64,000 nucleotides of DNA. Source: Candidatus Aalborgicola danicus (GTDB lineage: Bacteria > Pseudomonadota > Gammaproteobacteria > Burkholderiales > Burkholderiaceae_C). The position numbers were made by a program, and so were the translations under genes. Positions 1 to 9,084 of this stretch are shown here, piece by piece. How positions within the stretch are numbered: position 1 is the first letter of the stretch; each line of letters opens with the position of its first letter. The notes under the pieces were generated by a model. It searched no databases. It was not told the origin of the DNA and worked only from the letters and a program-made list of their open reading frames with translations. The DNA is taken from positions 124,001-188,000 of the forward strand of contig JADJBC010000044.1 in NCBI GenBank assembly GCA_016703945.1. Reading direction: 5' to 3'.

Positions 1-257
1 CCTCCGGCCCGGTGGCACCCATGGCGCCTGGCATGCTAGGCCCCAAGGGCTCGCTGTACCTGACCCGCCAGACCCTGTTTACGCACATTGCCACACGGGA
101 GAGCACACAGGCCATGGCCGACGACTTGTTTGCGGTGGTGGTCAGTGGCCAAGTGAAGATTCACATTGACCAGCGATTTGCGCTGGAGGATGTGCAAAAG
201 GCACACGTGGCCCTTGAGGCACGTCAAACAACCGGCTGTACGATCCTCACACTCTGA
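1..257 (+). CDS. NADPH:quinone oxidoreductase, C-terminal part
   Basis: Only the last 85 or so codons lie in the window; the gene begins to the left. The residues match the C-terminal end of zinc-independent medium-chain quinone reductases: a KGSLYLTRQTLFTH segment followed by FALEDVQKAHVALEARQTTG, the usual 'ridge' just before the end of this family. It would reduce quinones with NADPH in the cytoplasm. The stop codon falls at 255-257, 36 bases before the next start. The specific substrate cannot be told from this fragment. Confidence 0.85.
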   Translation, partial: SGPVAPMAPGMLGPKGSLYLTRQTLFTHIATRESTQAMADDLFAVVVSGQVKIHIDQRFALEDVQKAHVALEARQTTGCTILTL

Positions 258-293
258 GGCCGTAAGAGGTGGGGCGGGTAAAATCGCCCCCCT

Positions 294-1196
294 ATGACCC
301 CTCTTTCCGTTTCTTCCCTGCGCGCCGTTGCGCTGTGCGCAGCCAGCCTCTTCTTGTTGCCCGTCGCTTTTGCCCAGTCCAGCAGCGCCCCAACGCCCGC
401 CACCTCCACCACGGAAAAAGTGGACCGCGCGTTGCGCGAAGACGGCAACTGGTATTTCTCATGGGGCTACAGCCGCCAGCAGTACGCACCGTCCAATATC
501 CACGTGTCGCAGCCCAGTTTGGGCAACGACTTTACGGTGAACCAGGTGGCTGCGAGTGACTTTCCCTCCAGCCCGCAAGACACTGTGAGTTCACTGTTCA
601 AACTGGACTGGACCAATCCCCAGGAGAATGTGCGGGTTGGCAAGTTCATGAACCCGGAGAAGACCTTTGCCATCGAGTTTTCACTGGACCATAGCAAATA
701 CAACTCCGACCTGAACCAGACTGCGTCGGTGAGCGGCACCATCAACAACCAGCCCTTCAACGGCAACCTGGTGCTCAACGAGCAGAATTTCAATTACACA
801 CTACACAACGGGCTGAACCACATCATGGTGAATGCCGTCTGGTTGCAACATCTGTCCGGACCCGAACAACAGCCCGGCCACTTGCAATGGATCAGCCGCG
901 CCGGGGCTGGCATCTTGTTGCCGCACGCCGAAAACACGATTTTTGGCAACCAGAACCAGGTGGGGCCTAAGAGCGAAAACGTCTGCTGTTCGTCGAGCAA
1001 GGACTGGTGGCAGGTCAATGGCTGGACAGCCGGTGTCGAGGTGGGTCTGCGCTACCGGGTGTACAAGACCATATTTGTCGAACTGACTCAAAAATTCGCC
1101 TACGGTGCACTCAAAGGTGTGCCGGTGTACCAGGGAACAGCCGACCACAATCTCTGGATGAGCGAACAGGTTTTCTCGGCAGGCTTCCTGTTCTAG
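294..1196 (+). CDS. Outer-membrane beta-barrel-like protein, unrecognised family
   Basis: A 300-residue protein with a Sec signal peptide (residues about 1-27, ending in PVAFAQ). The mature part has many aromatic residues, alternating polar/hydrophobic stretches and ends in Phe (SAGFLF), which suggests an outer-membrane barrel. A CC pair lies near residue 228. I do not recognise the family; lipid A deacylase-like barrels were considered but no catalytic motif is evident. The ATG at 294 has no clear Shine-Dalgarno sequence; a TAAAAT hexamer at 279-284 lies so close that the mRNA may be nearly leaderless. It is convergent with lspA, with three bases between the stops. Confidence 0.7.
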   Translation: MTPLSVSSLRAVALCAASLFLLPVAFAQSSSAPTPATSTTEKVDRALREDGNWYFSWGYSRQQYAPSNIHVSQPSLGNDFTVNQVAASDFPSSPQDTVSSLFKLDWTNPQENVRVGKFMNPEKTFAIEFSLDHSKYNSDLNQTASVSGTINNQPFNGNLVLNEQNFNYTLHNGLNHIMVNAVWLQHLSGPEQQPGHLQWISRAGAGILLPHAENTIFGNQNQVGPKSENVCCSSSKDWWQVNGWTAGVEVGLRYRVYKTIFVELTQKFAYGALKGVPVYQGTADHNLWMSEQVFSAGFLF

Positions 1197-1199
1197 CGG

Positions 1200-1697
1200 C
1201 TAACTCTTCCTCACCCGCAGCAGTTCATCCAGGATCAGGCAGGCGGCGCCGATGCTGATGGCGCTGTCGGCCACGTTGAAGGCCGGAAAGTGCATGCCGC
1301 GCCAGTGGAAGTCCAGAAAATCGACCACATAACCGTACATCATGCGGTCGATGACGTTGCCGATAGCGCCACCTAGAATGCAGGCCATGGCAAAGCTGAA
1401 CAACTTCTGCCCCGGGTGTGAGCGCAGCATCCAAACAATGACGATGGCCGCTACCAAGCCCAGCACCGTAAAAAACCAGCGCTGCCAGCCCGACGCGCCC
1501 GCCAGAAACGAGAATGCCGCTCCCGCGTTGTGCACCCGCACTACGTTGAAGAAGCTGGTCACATAGGTGCTGTCACCCAGGTGGTAGTAGCCAACGATCA
1601 GCACCTTGGTGAACTGGTCCACCAATAGGATGATGAAGGCCAGGCCCAGCCACTGCAGCATGCCAGCGCCAGATGATTTGCCAAAGGTGCGTGCCAT
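1200..1697 (-). CDS. lspA: Lipoprotein signal peptidase II
   Basis: A 165-residue inner-membrane aspartyl protease that removes the signal peptide of diacylglyceryl-modified prolipoproteins. Four hydrophobic segments are visible. The conserved LLVDQFTK segment is near the N-terminus, and the catalytic aspartates lie in GNVIDRMMYG and FPAFNVADSAISIG. The start was placed at MARTFGKS because its ATG shares one base with the stop of ileS (TAATG), the usual coupling in the ribF-ileS-lspA operon. Length is normal for the family. Confidence 0.97.
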   Translation of the reverse strand: MARTFGKSSGAGMLQWLGLAFIILLVDQFTKVLIVGYYHLGDSTYVTSFFNVVRVHNAGAAFSFLAGASGWQRWFFTVLGLVAAIVIVWMLRSHPGQKLFSFAMACILGGAIGNVIDRMMYGYVVDFLDFHWRGMHFPAFNVADSAISIGAACLILDELLRVRKS

Positions 1698-4615
1698 TAA
1701 GCAAACTCGCGGGCTTCGCCCGTGCCATACAGGTTGCTGGTGCAACGGCCACACAGGGTGGGGTGGGCGGCGTCCACACCGACATCGTCGCGGTAGTGCC
1801 AGCAGCGCTCACACTTCACAGCATTTGAGGCGATAACCACCGCCGATACTGCGTCACCAGCTATTAATTCAATAGCGGACGTGATGAACACAAACTTCAG
1901 GTCCTCGCCCAGGCTGAACAAGATGGCGTGGTCTTCGGCCGACACCGTGAGCTGCACATTGGCCTGCAGGCTGGATCCCACCTGACCAGCCGCGCGCAGG
2001 GTCTCTATTTCCTTGTTCACCGCCTCGCGGATCTCGCGGATACGGCCCCACTTGGCCAGCAATTCCACGTCGGGCGTGGCCAGTTCCAGGTAGCCGTCCA
2101 TGAAGATCGATTCCCGGGTCGTCAAAGGCGTCTTGCCGGCAGCGCCCAGCACCGTCCAGGCTTCCTCGGCCGTGAAGGAAAGGAACGGCGCCATCCAGCG
2201 CAACATGGCTTGGGTAATGGTCCACAGCGCGGTCTGGGCCGAGCGGCGTGCCAGGCTGCTGGCGCCGGTGGTGTAGAGGCGGTCTTTGAGGACGTCGAGG
2301 TAGAAGGCTCCCAGGTCTTCGCTGCAGTAGACCTGCAGCTTGGAGACCACGGGGTGGAACTCGTACACCTTGTAGTGCGCCAGGATGTCGGCCTGCAGCT
2401 GGGCCAGACGCGACAGCGCATAGCGGTCAATCTCCAGCAACTGCTCAAACGGCACTGCGTCCTTCGCAGGGTCAAAGTCCGAGACATTGGCCAGCAGGAA
2501 TTTGAGCGTGTTGCGCACCCGGCGGTAGGTGTCCACCACGCGGGCCAGGATCTTGTCGTCGATGTTCAGGTCGCCCGAATAGTCGGTCGACGCCACCCAC
2601 AGGCGCACAATCTCGGCGCCCATCTTGCTGGTCACGGTTTGCGGGTCCACCGTGTTGCCCAGGCTCTTGCTCATCTTGCGGCCCTGGCCGTCGGTGGCAA
2701 AGCCGTGGGTCAAGAGGCCGCGGTAGGGCGCACGGTCGTACAGGGCGCAGCCCAATAACAGAGAGCTGTGGAACCAGCCGCGGTGCTGGTCGTGGCCCTC
2801 CAGGTACAGGTCGGCCTCGGGGCCCTCTGCATGGAAGGGCGGGCGGTTGTAGGCGTTCTTGTGGCTGCCGCGCAGCACGTGCTGGAAGGTCGAGCCGGAA
2901 TCAAACCAGACCTCCAGAATGTCGGTGCTCTTGGTGTAGTGCTCGGCCCCATCCGGTCCATCCGCACCCAGGACATCGGCAGCGGTCACGCGGCTCCAGG
3001 CCTCGATACCACCTTTTTCCACGATGTCTGCGGCCTGGTCCAGGATGGCCATGGTGTTGGGGTGTAATTCGCCCGAATCCTTGTGCAGGAAGAACGGCAC
3101 CGGCACCCCCCAGCTGCGCTGGCGCGAGATGCACCAATCGGGCCGGTTGGCGATCATGTCGCGCAGGCGTGCCTTGCCGTTTTCAGGGTAGAAGTGGGTC
3201 ACCTCGATGGCCTCCAGGGCCAATTGGCGCAAGGTCTTGGGGGCCTTGTTCTTGGTGAACACGCCCGCGCCTTCGTCCATGCGGACAAACCACTGGGCGG
3301 CGGCGCGGTAGATCACTGGCGTTTTGTGGCGCCAGCAGTGCGGGTAACTGTGGACGATGGCCTGGGTCGCCATCAGCCTGTCGTTGGCGCGCAAGGTTTC
3401 GATGATGACGGGGCAGGCTTTCCAGATGTTGAGGCCGCCAAACAGCGGCAACTCGGCAGCGTACTGGCCGTTGCCCTGCACCGGGTTCAGGATGTCGGTA
3501 TAAGCCATGCCGTGGGAAACACAACTGTTGAAGTCGTCCACACCGTAGGCCGGTGCCGAGTGCACGATGCCGGTGCCGTCGGTGTCGCTGACGTAGTCGG
3601 CCAGGTACAGCGGCGAGAGGCGTTTGTAGCTGAATTCGCTGGTGCCGCTGTCGATGTTGTACAGGGGATGGCGGAACACCAGTCCACGCAAGTTCTCACC
3701 GGTGGTCCTCGCGACCACAGTGCCTTCGAGTTGGAAGCGCTCCAGGCATTTCTCGACCAGGCCGCTCGCCAGCAATAACACGCCATGTGAAGTGTCCACC
3801 AGGGCGTATTCCAGCTCGGGGTGGGCGTTCAGGGCCTGGTTGGCGGGGATGGTCCAGGCGGTGGTGGTCCAGATCACCACAAAAGCCTTCTTATTTCCCG
3901 CGCCAGGGAGTTCCTTCAGGCCAAAGGCGGCGGCAAGCGCTGCGGGGTCGTTGGCTTCAAAGGCCACATCCAGCGTGTCGCTTTTCTTGTCGGCGTATTC
4001 AATTTCGAACTCGGCCAACGACGATCCACAATCAAAGCACCAGTACACGGGTTTCAGGCCGCGGTAGACAAAACCACGCTCGATGACACGCTTGAAGGCG
4101 CGGATCTGGCCGCCCTCGTTGGCTGGGTCCATGGTGCGGTAGGGGCGCTCCCAGTCGCCCAGCACGCCCAGGCGTTTGAAGTCTTCGCGCTGCTGGTCGA
4201 TTTGTTCAGTGGCATAGGCCCGGCTTTTGGCCTGCATGTCGTCCCTCGACAGGTTGCGGCCATGCAGTTTTTCGATGGCGTTTTCGATGGGCAGGCCATG
4301 GCAGTCCCAGCCCGGGATGTACTGCGCATCAAAACCAGCCAGCTGTTTGCTCTTGACGATCATGTCCTTGAGCACCTTGTTCAACGCATGGCCGATGTGC
4401 AGCTTGCCGTTGGCATAGGGCGGGCCGTCGTGCAGCACAAACAGAGGCGCGCCTTGGCGGTGTTCGCGCAACTTCTTGTACAGACCGTGTTCGTTCCAGT
4501 CTTTCACCCAGGCCGGTTCGCGCTTGGGCAGGTCGCCGCGCATGGGGAAGGGGGTGTCGGGCAGGTTCAGGGTGCTGCGGTAATCGACGGGTGTAGTGGT
4601 GGCGGAGTCAGTCAT
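1697..4615 (-). CDS. ileS: Isoleucyl-tRNA synthetase
   Basis: A 972-residue class I aminoacyl-tRNA synthetase that charges tRNA-Ile in the cytoplasm. The HIGH signature (GKLHIGHALNK) is near residue 70, KMSKS is near residue 647, and a C-terminal zinc knuckle (CERCWHYR, then CGRC) marks the bacterial IleS type. A 17-base palindrome at 1860-1876, close to half of repeat A, lies inside the coding sequence in the C-terminal region and encodes SAIELIAG without breaking the frame. Its product acts upstream of lspA in a conserved operon; 120 bases separate it from ribF. Confidence 0.98.
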   Translation of the reverse strand: MTDSATTTPVDYRSTLNLPDTPFPMRGDLPKREPAWVKDWNEHGLYKKLREHRQGAPLFVLHDGPPYANGKLHIGHALNKVLKDMIVKSKQLAGFDAQYIPGWDCHGLPIENAIEKLHGRNLSRDDMQAKSRAYATEQIDQQREDFKRLGVLGDWERPYRTMDPANEGGQIRAFKRVIERGFVYRGLKPVYWCFDCGSSLAEFEIEYADKKSDTLDVAFEANDPAALAAAFGLKELPGAGNKKAFVVIWTTTAWTIPANQALNAHPELEYALVDTSHGVLLLASGLVEKCLERFQLEGTVVARTTGENLRGLVFRHPLYNIDSGTSEFSYKRLSPLYLADYVSDTDGTGIVHSAPAYGVDDFNSCVSHGMAYTDILNPVQGNGQYAAELPLFGGLNIWKACPVIIETLRANDRLMATQAIVHSYPHCWRHKTPVIYRAAAQWFVRMDEGAGVFTKNKAPKTLRQLALEAIEVTHFYPENGKARLRDMIANRPDWCISRQRSWGVPVPFFLHKDSGELHPNTMAILDQAADIVEKGGIEAWSRVTAADVLGADGPDGAEHYTKSTDILEVWFDSGSTFQHVLRGSHKNAYNRPPFHAEGPEADLYLEGHDQHRGWFHSSLLLGCALYDRAPYRGLLTHGFATDGQGRKMSKSLGNTVDPQTVTSKMGAEIVRLWVASTDYSGDLNIDDKILARVVDTYRRVRNTLKFLLANVSDFDPAKDAVPFEQLLEIDRYALSRLAQLQADILAHYKVYEFHPVVSKLQVYCSEDLGAFYLDVLKDRLYTTGASSLARRSAQTALWTITQAMLRWMAPFLSFTAEEAWTVLGAAGKTPLTTRESIFMDGYLELATPDVELLAKWGRIREIREAVNKEIETLRAAGQVGSSLQANVQLTVSAEDHAILFSLGEDLKFVFITSAIELIAGDAVSAVVIASNAVKCERCWHYRDDVGVDAAHPTLCGRCTSNLYGTGEAREFA

Positions 4616-4649
4616 GGCAAGCTCAATCTAGGAAATCTTGGAGGCCTTG

Positions 4650-4671
4650 CCGGCACAACCGTGTGTGCCGG
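4650..4671 (-). other. Hairpin in the ribF-ileS spacer
   Basis: CCGGCACA at 4650-4657 and TGTGCCGG at 4664-4671 form a perfect 8-bp stem with a 6-base loop in the leader of ileS. There is no following T-run, so it is not a typical intrinsic terminator. It may be an mRNA processing or stability element; function unknown. Confidence 0.4.
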
Positions 4672-4735
4672 AAGCAGGAGCAGGTGTCTGATGGGACAGA
4701 CGTGACGCGGGGCAAGGTGCGTCTGGCGAGCCCTG

Positions 4736-5710
4736 TCAAATTCGGGCTGCGAACCAGGCGCGTGCGTCGTCGCAGTCTTGGCGTATGCCCCGGGTCAGGG
4801 CGTCCAGACCGTCGTACTTCAACTCGTCGTGTAGTTTGTGCAGCAGTTCCACGCGGATGATTTTACCGTAGGCCCCTTCAGCGCCCAGTTCGGTGGGCCA
4901 ATCCAGGCAGTGGGTTTCCAGCAGCACACGCCCGCCATTGACGTCATTGGGGTCCAGCGAGGGGCGCACGCCCAGGTTGGCCACGCCCTGTACCGGCTTG
5001 GCAGACAGTCCGTGCACCAGCACCGCAAAAATGCCGCTGGCGGCCGGTTTCCAGTGGGCAAAGCGCAGGTTCAGTGTTTTGAATCCCAGCGTGCGACCCA
5101 GTTTTCGCCCATGCACCACATGGCCGGAAATGCAGTAGGGTCGGCCCAGCAGGCGCGCCGTGTCTTGCATGCGGCCCTGGCCCAGTGCCTCGCGCACGGC
5201 GGAACTGGAGACACGCAGGCCGTGCACTTCATACGAGTTCATGCGCGCCACGTCAAAGCCGGCGGCGTCACCGGCGGTGTCCAGAAAAGCATAGTCGCCG
5301 GCGCGCTGGGCACCAAAGCGGAAATCGTCGCCCACCAGCACATAACGTGCACCCAGCCCTCGCACCAGCACTTCGTCAACGAAGGTCTGCGGAGATTGGG
5401 CCGCCAGTCGGGCATCGAAGGGTAGAACCACGGTTTGGTCGACGCCACAGTTGGCCAGGTCGTCGAGTTTGTCGCGCAGCGTGCCCACGCGCGCGGGCGC
5501 CAGTTCGGGCTTCTTGAACTTTTCGGCAAAGTAGTCGCGCGGATGGGGCTCGAAGGTCAGCACGCAGCTTGGCACCCCGCGCTGCTGCGCCTCGCCGCGC
5601 AACAGCGCCAGCATGGCCTGGTGCCCGCGGTGTACACCATCAAAGTTGCCGATGGTCAGGGCACAGGCGGGAGCCACACCCGGATGGTGAAAACCGCGGA
5701 AAACTTTCAT
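4736..5710 (-). CDS. ribF: Bifunctional riboflavin kinase / FAD synthetase
   Basis: A 324-residue enzyme that phosphorylates riboflavin to FMN and adenylates FMN to FAD. The N-terminal nucleotidyltransferase domain shows TIGNFDGVHRGHQ (residues about 16-28), and the C-terminal kinase domain shows GVANLGVRPSLDP and a metal-binding ETHCLDW-type segment. The start MKVFRGF at 5710 is chosen because the 32 codons upstream are not conserved-looking and overlap a TA-rich repeat half-copy at 5714-5737. First gene of the ribF-ileS-lspA operon. Confidence 0.97.
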   Translation of the reverse strand: MKVFRGFHHPGVAPACALTIGNFDGVHRGHQAMLALLRGEAQQRGVPSCVLTFEPHPRDYFAEKFKKPELAPARVGTLRDKLDDLANCGVDQTVVLPFDARLAAQSPQTFVDEVLVRGLGARYVLVGDDFRFGAQRAGDYAFLDTAGDAAGFDVARMNSYEVHGLRVSSSAVREALGQGRMQDTARLLGRPYCISGHVVHGRKLGRTLGFKTLNLRFAHWKPAASGIFAVLVHGLSAKPVQGVANLGVRPSLDPNDVNGGRVLLETHCLDWPTELGAEGAYGKIIRVELLHKLHDELKYDGLDALTRGIRQDCDDARAWFAARI

Positions 5711-5713
5711 GAA

Positions 5714-5737
5714 TTTGTTATCTTTTTGATAGCAGGC
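5714..5737 (+). repeat. Partial repeat A (hairpin half only)
   Basis: TTATC-TTTTT-GATAG lies immediately upstream of ribF and resembles the hairpin half of repeat A, but the CACGAGGGCT-like tail is not recognisable. It sits where the ribF leader should be. Assignment is by eye and tentative. Confidence 0.35.
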
Positions 5738-5926
5738 CGAGCTAGGCTCATCAACCTTTGAAGCAAATTTGTCACAGAAAAAGGGTATATTGTGACGCAG
5801 CAGCACTGAACCTTCGGCGTAAAGCAGGGCTGCCTACAGTTTGTACGTGTTTCAGAGTGTTGAGGACAGAGCGGGTCCGCTTCGCGGAACTGCGGTTTGT
5901 CCCGCAATGTTTCAGGAGGGCGTGTT

Positions 5927-6484
5927 TTGAAAGTCTTGAAGCTGTCGGCCCAAGGGCTGCCACAGTCGTGGATATCGCTGGAGCAGGCTGTCACCCACTA
6001 CGCTGCGGACGAGGTCCGCTGGGAGTCGGGAGGCGAGGTGGCGGTGTTTCACGGTGGGCACAACGCGGTGACGGGCTTGCAGTCCATCATCCGGGTCAAC
6101 AGCATCATCGGCACCAAGGGCATCCCAAGCATCAATCCTTTCACCATGCGCCCAGGTTTGACCAATGGCAAGCTGTTTGAGCGGGATCGTTATGTTTGCG
6201 CCTATTGCGGTGACCGGTTTCATGAACACGACCTGACCCGCGAGCACATTATTCCGTTTGCACAGAAAGGTATTGATACGTGGATGAATGTGGTGACTGC
6301 TTGCAAGCCCTGCAACCACCGCAAGAGCCACCGAACACCGGAGCAGGCCCATATGCCGTTGTTGTATGCGCCCTATGTGCCCAGCCTCTGGGAAGACTTC
6401 ATATTGCGTAACCGGCGCATCCTGGCAGACCAAATGGAGTTCTTGATCGCCCATGTTCCGCGCTCATCGCGCCTGTTGGCCTGA
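5927..6484 (+). CDS. HNH endonuclease family protein
   Basis: A 185-residue protein with a zinc-bound HNH nuclease fold: CAYCGDRF, then LTREHIIPFAQKG, then NVVTACKPCNHRKSHRTPEQ. The two CxxC pairs bind zinc, and the central His and the Asn/His of the last motif form the metal site. I chose a TTG start at 5927 because a strong AGGAGG lies at 5914-5919, seven bases upstream; the deduced N-terminus is then (M)KVLKLSAQG. This family is widespread in Proteobacteria outside restriction loci, and its biological role is not settled. It stands alone, divergent from ribF. Confidence 0.85.
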   Translation: MKVLKLSAQGLPQSWISLEQAVTHYAADEVRWESGGEVAVFHGGHNAVTGLQSIIRVNSIIGTKGIPSINPFTMRPGLTNGKLFERDRYVCAYCGDRFHEHDLTREHIIPFAQKGIDTWMNVVTACKPCNHRKSHRTPEQAHMPLLYAPYVPSLWEDFILRNRRILADQMEFLIAHVPRSSRLLA

Positions 6485-6565
6485 GGTGCCGCGTCGGCCT
6501 CCAACTGCTTACAACTCATTACATTTTTTCAGGTGCGAGAAGGCAGTTTTCACGTCTGTTGCTGA

Positions 6566-6623
6566 TTTTGGGGGGTAACCGTTCAAGGTATTCCACCACA
6601 ATCCTTGAAAGACCCCCAATTTT
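6566..6623 (+). other. Imperfect two-stem hairpin upstream of the DUF1631 gene
   Basis: TTGGGGG pairs with CCCCCAA and, inside it, TTCAAGG (6582-6588) pairs with CCTTGAA (6603-6609). The structure fills much of the 184-base gap between the HNH gene and the DUF1631 gene. It could act as a terminator for the HNH gene or a leader structure, but there is no clean T-run. Confidence 0.35.
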
Positions 6624-6668
6624 GACTGGCCCCAGGGCGGGCATCATTCAACTCTGACAGGCCCATCC

Positions 6669-9002
6669 GTGACGCGCGTTCAATCTCAACTGTCCAGCAA
6701 AACAGCCGCTACCGGACACAACCGGCCGGCGGTTCGGCTGGCGCACATGCTGATCGCGCAAACACAGGCCTATTTCGCCGAGCACGAGACCAAAAATCTG
6801 AACCTGGTGCGTGCGCACCTGATGGAGTTGGTGGACGACAAACCAGCGATGGGGCAGGGGCAGAACCTGCGGTCCGCCCATTTGTTGTTGGGCAAATACG
6901 CCATGCAGTTCAACCGCGGTTTTCAACAGACCTTGGCAGATTGCATGGCCGCAGAGCTGGCCCTTATCCTGCCGCAGGACGCACAACCGGTGCGCCCCAA
7001 TGCCGCTGATGACGCCCTCAACGGCCTGAGTTTGAGTTTGCTGGACGTCGGGGAGGTGGAACGCGTTTTGTTGCTGGATCGCGTGGCACAGCGTTTTGGT
7101 GCACGTTATGACGCTGTATTGGAGCCACTGACCGAGCGGTTGAGTGTCATGTTTGGTCGCCAGAAGAGCTCCATTCACGACAACCCGTTTCAGCCTGCCG
7201 TACTGTTGCGGGCATTTGTCAGTGCCTGGGACAAGTGCGAGCTCGATTCACAGGCCAGTGATGATTTATTGCAGTCGCTGCAACCAGGCTCCTGGCTGGA
7301 TTTGGCTCCGCTGTACACCCAATTGCACACGGCTTTGGTCAAGGCCGGTGTGCCCGCCCGCCGCGCCGTGCCAGTCAGGCCGAGCGACATAGCGCGTACA
7401 TCCTCGGAACCGCCTGCAGGCAGTAACCCGCTGGCTGCCCAGACTTCTGCCGAACGTGGCAAAGAGTCGACCCGTTCCGGAGCGGTTCCGTTGGAGGGCG
7501 GACAACAGCCCAAACCCTGGGCCTCCCTGGACACCGCTGGGCGCGCCGTTGCCGCCCATGCGCGGCAGTTCTTGCAACGTCTGGGTCTTGGCTCCCACGC
7601 TGCCCGGGCGGACAACGACCAGGGGCCAATGGATGCAGACAGCGAGATCCCCACCCGACCCGATTTTGCAGCCGCCAGTCCAGCCCTGATGGGTTATTTG
7701 GGTGATCTGCAAGCCGGGGCCAGTGCCGACGCGACATTCCCGGCCAACCATCGCTATGAAGCCCGGGATCTGTCGGACCACAACGTATTGCGCCAGATGC
7801 GCGAGCGCGACGAAATCCGCCATGCGCCCGAGTTGGACCGTGGGACCGTGGACGCGCTGGCCGAGGTGTTTGACTTTGTTTTTGCCGACCAGGCGATTCC
7901 GATCCAGATGAAATTTATCATCGGCCGCTTGCAAATCCCGGTGCTCAAGGCGGCCATGATTGACCGAGATTTTTTCCTCTCCGACCAACACCCGGCGCGG
8001 CGTCTGGTCGACACCCTGGCCGGCGCGTCCGTCGCCTGGGCACCGGAAAAAGGCGAACACGACCCACTGTATGTGCGCATCGAACACACGGTGCAACGTG
8101 TGCTGACCGAGTTTGAAAACGACCTGACCCTGTTCGTTGACCTTCTGCGCGAGTTCACCGAGTTTTTGTTCGAGTCCGAGCAGCGGGCGCAGGTCCGGGT
8201 GGAACCGGTGGCCGAACAGGAGCGCACCGGAGAATCCTGGGAACACGCCCTTGAGCAGGCCGACGAGCTGATTCATGAACGCATTCAGGCGCTGTCGGCC
8301 GAGCAGGCCGTCGCGCCCTTCCTGTTGCCTTTTTTGACCACCCAGTGGCGCGAGGTTATGGCGCGGGCCTGGCTTGACGAGGCAACCCGAGAGCAAAACT
8401 ACGCGCAGTGTGTCAAAACCATGGAGCAATTGATCTGGTCCATACAGCCCAAGACCTCGTCCGAAGAGCGGCGTGGGTTGGTAGCCGTACTGCCCGACAT
8501 GGTGCGCCAGCTCAATGTCGGGCTGGACAGCATTGCGTGGAATGGCAAACCCCGAGCCACCTTTACCCGCAGGCTGATCACCACCCACACTTTGGCCATC
8601 CGTTTGACCCAGCCGATCCCGCTGGATACGGGTTCGGCAGAGCTGGAAAACCGCGACGGTCAGGCGGCCCTGCAGCAACTCGATGAACGCCGGGCTGCTC
8701 GCCAGGTCGGAACCCAGGACCATTTCGACGCCATGGCCCAGTCCTTCGAGCGCGGCATGTGGTTTGAAGTGTCCCTGGAGCAGGAGGCTGCACCTGTCCG
8801 CTGCCGCCTGAGCTGGGTCAGCCCGATGCGTACACGCCTGCTGTTCACCAACCGAGAAGGTTTTGACGCTTTTGTGCGTTCCGAGCGCGAAGTCTCAGCC
8901 ATGCTTCGCCTGGGCCGGATGCGTGTGCTGGACAACGAAGCCATTGTGGGCCGTGCCCTGGACAAGATCATGGTCGACGGGGAACAGCAGCGGGCGGCTT
9001 GA
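6669..9002 (+). CDS. DUF1631 family protein
   Basis: A 777-residue soluble protein, largely helical in appearance, matching the full length of the DUF1631 family common in beta- and gammaproteobacteria. It has an N-terminal conserved part, a variable low-complexity stretch near residues 235-330, and a conserved C-terminal part ending in a beta-rich region (VRCRLSWVSPMRTRLLFTNREG) that resembles a PilZ-like barrel. Some databases call this family thymidine phosphorylase, which nothing here supports. The start is a GTG at 6669 with a weak ribosome site. Function unknown; a c-di-GMP-linked role would be a guess. Confidence 0.85.
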   Translation: MTRVQSQLSSKTAATGHNRPAVRLAHMLIAQTQAYFAEHETKNLNLVRAHLMELVDDKPAMGQGQNLRSAHLLLGKYAMQFNRGFQQTLADCMAAELALILPQDAQPVRPNAADDALNGLSLSLLDVGEVERVLLLDRVAQRFGARYDAVLEPLTERLSVMFGRQKSSIHDNPFQPAVLLRAFVSAWDKCELDSQASDDLLQSLQPGSWLDLAPLYTQLHTALVKAGVPARRAVPVRPSDIARTSSEPPAGSNPLAAQTSAERGKESTRSGAVPLEGGQQPKPWASLDTAGRAVAAHARQFLQRLGLGSHAARADNDQGPMDADSEIPTRPDFAAASPALMGYLGDLQAGASADATFPANHRYEARDLSDHNVLRQMRERDEIRHAPELDRGTVDALAEVFDFVFADQAIPIQMKFIIGRLQIPVLKAAMIDRDFFLSDQHPARRLVDTLAGASVAWAPEKGEHDPLYVRIEHTVQRVLTEFENDLTLFVDLLREFTEFLFESEQRAQVRVEPVAEQERTGESWEHALEQADELIHERIQALSAEQAVAPFLLPFLTTQWREVMARAWLDEATREQNYAQCVKTMEQLIWSIQPKTSSEERRGLVAVLPDMVRQLNVGLDSIAWNGKPRATFTRRLITTHTLAIRLTQPIPLDTGSAELENRDGQAALQQLDERRAARQVGTQDHFDAMAQSFERGMWFEVSLEQEAAPVRCRLSWVSPMRTRLLFTNREGFDAFVRSEREVSAMLRLGRMRVLDNEAIVGRALDKIMVDGEQQRAA

Positions 9003-9017
9003 AGGGGATCTTTTCGG

Positions 9018-9066
9018 GCGCTATCAATTTAGTAGCTATAGGCGCTTATTTCGCGAGGGCTAGCAG
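9018..9066 (+). repeat. Repeat A, copy 1
   Basis: A GCTATC...AGTAGC hairpin half is followed by GGCGCTTATT and the tail TCGCGAGGGCTAG. It occupies most of the 82-base gap between the convergent DUF1631 and pfp genes. Confidence 0.75.
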
Positions 9067-9084
9067 TCTAAATGGTTCTATAGT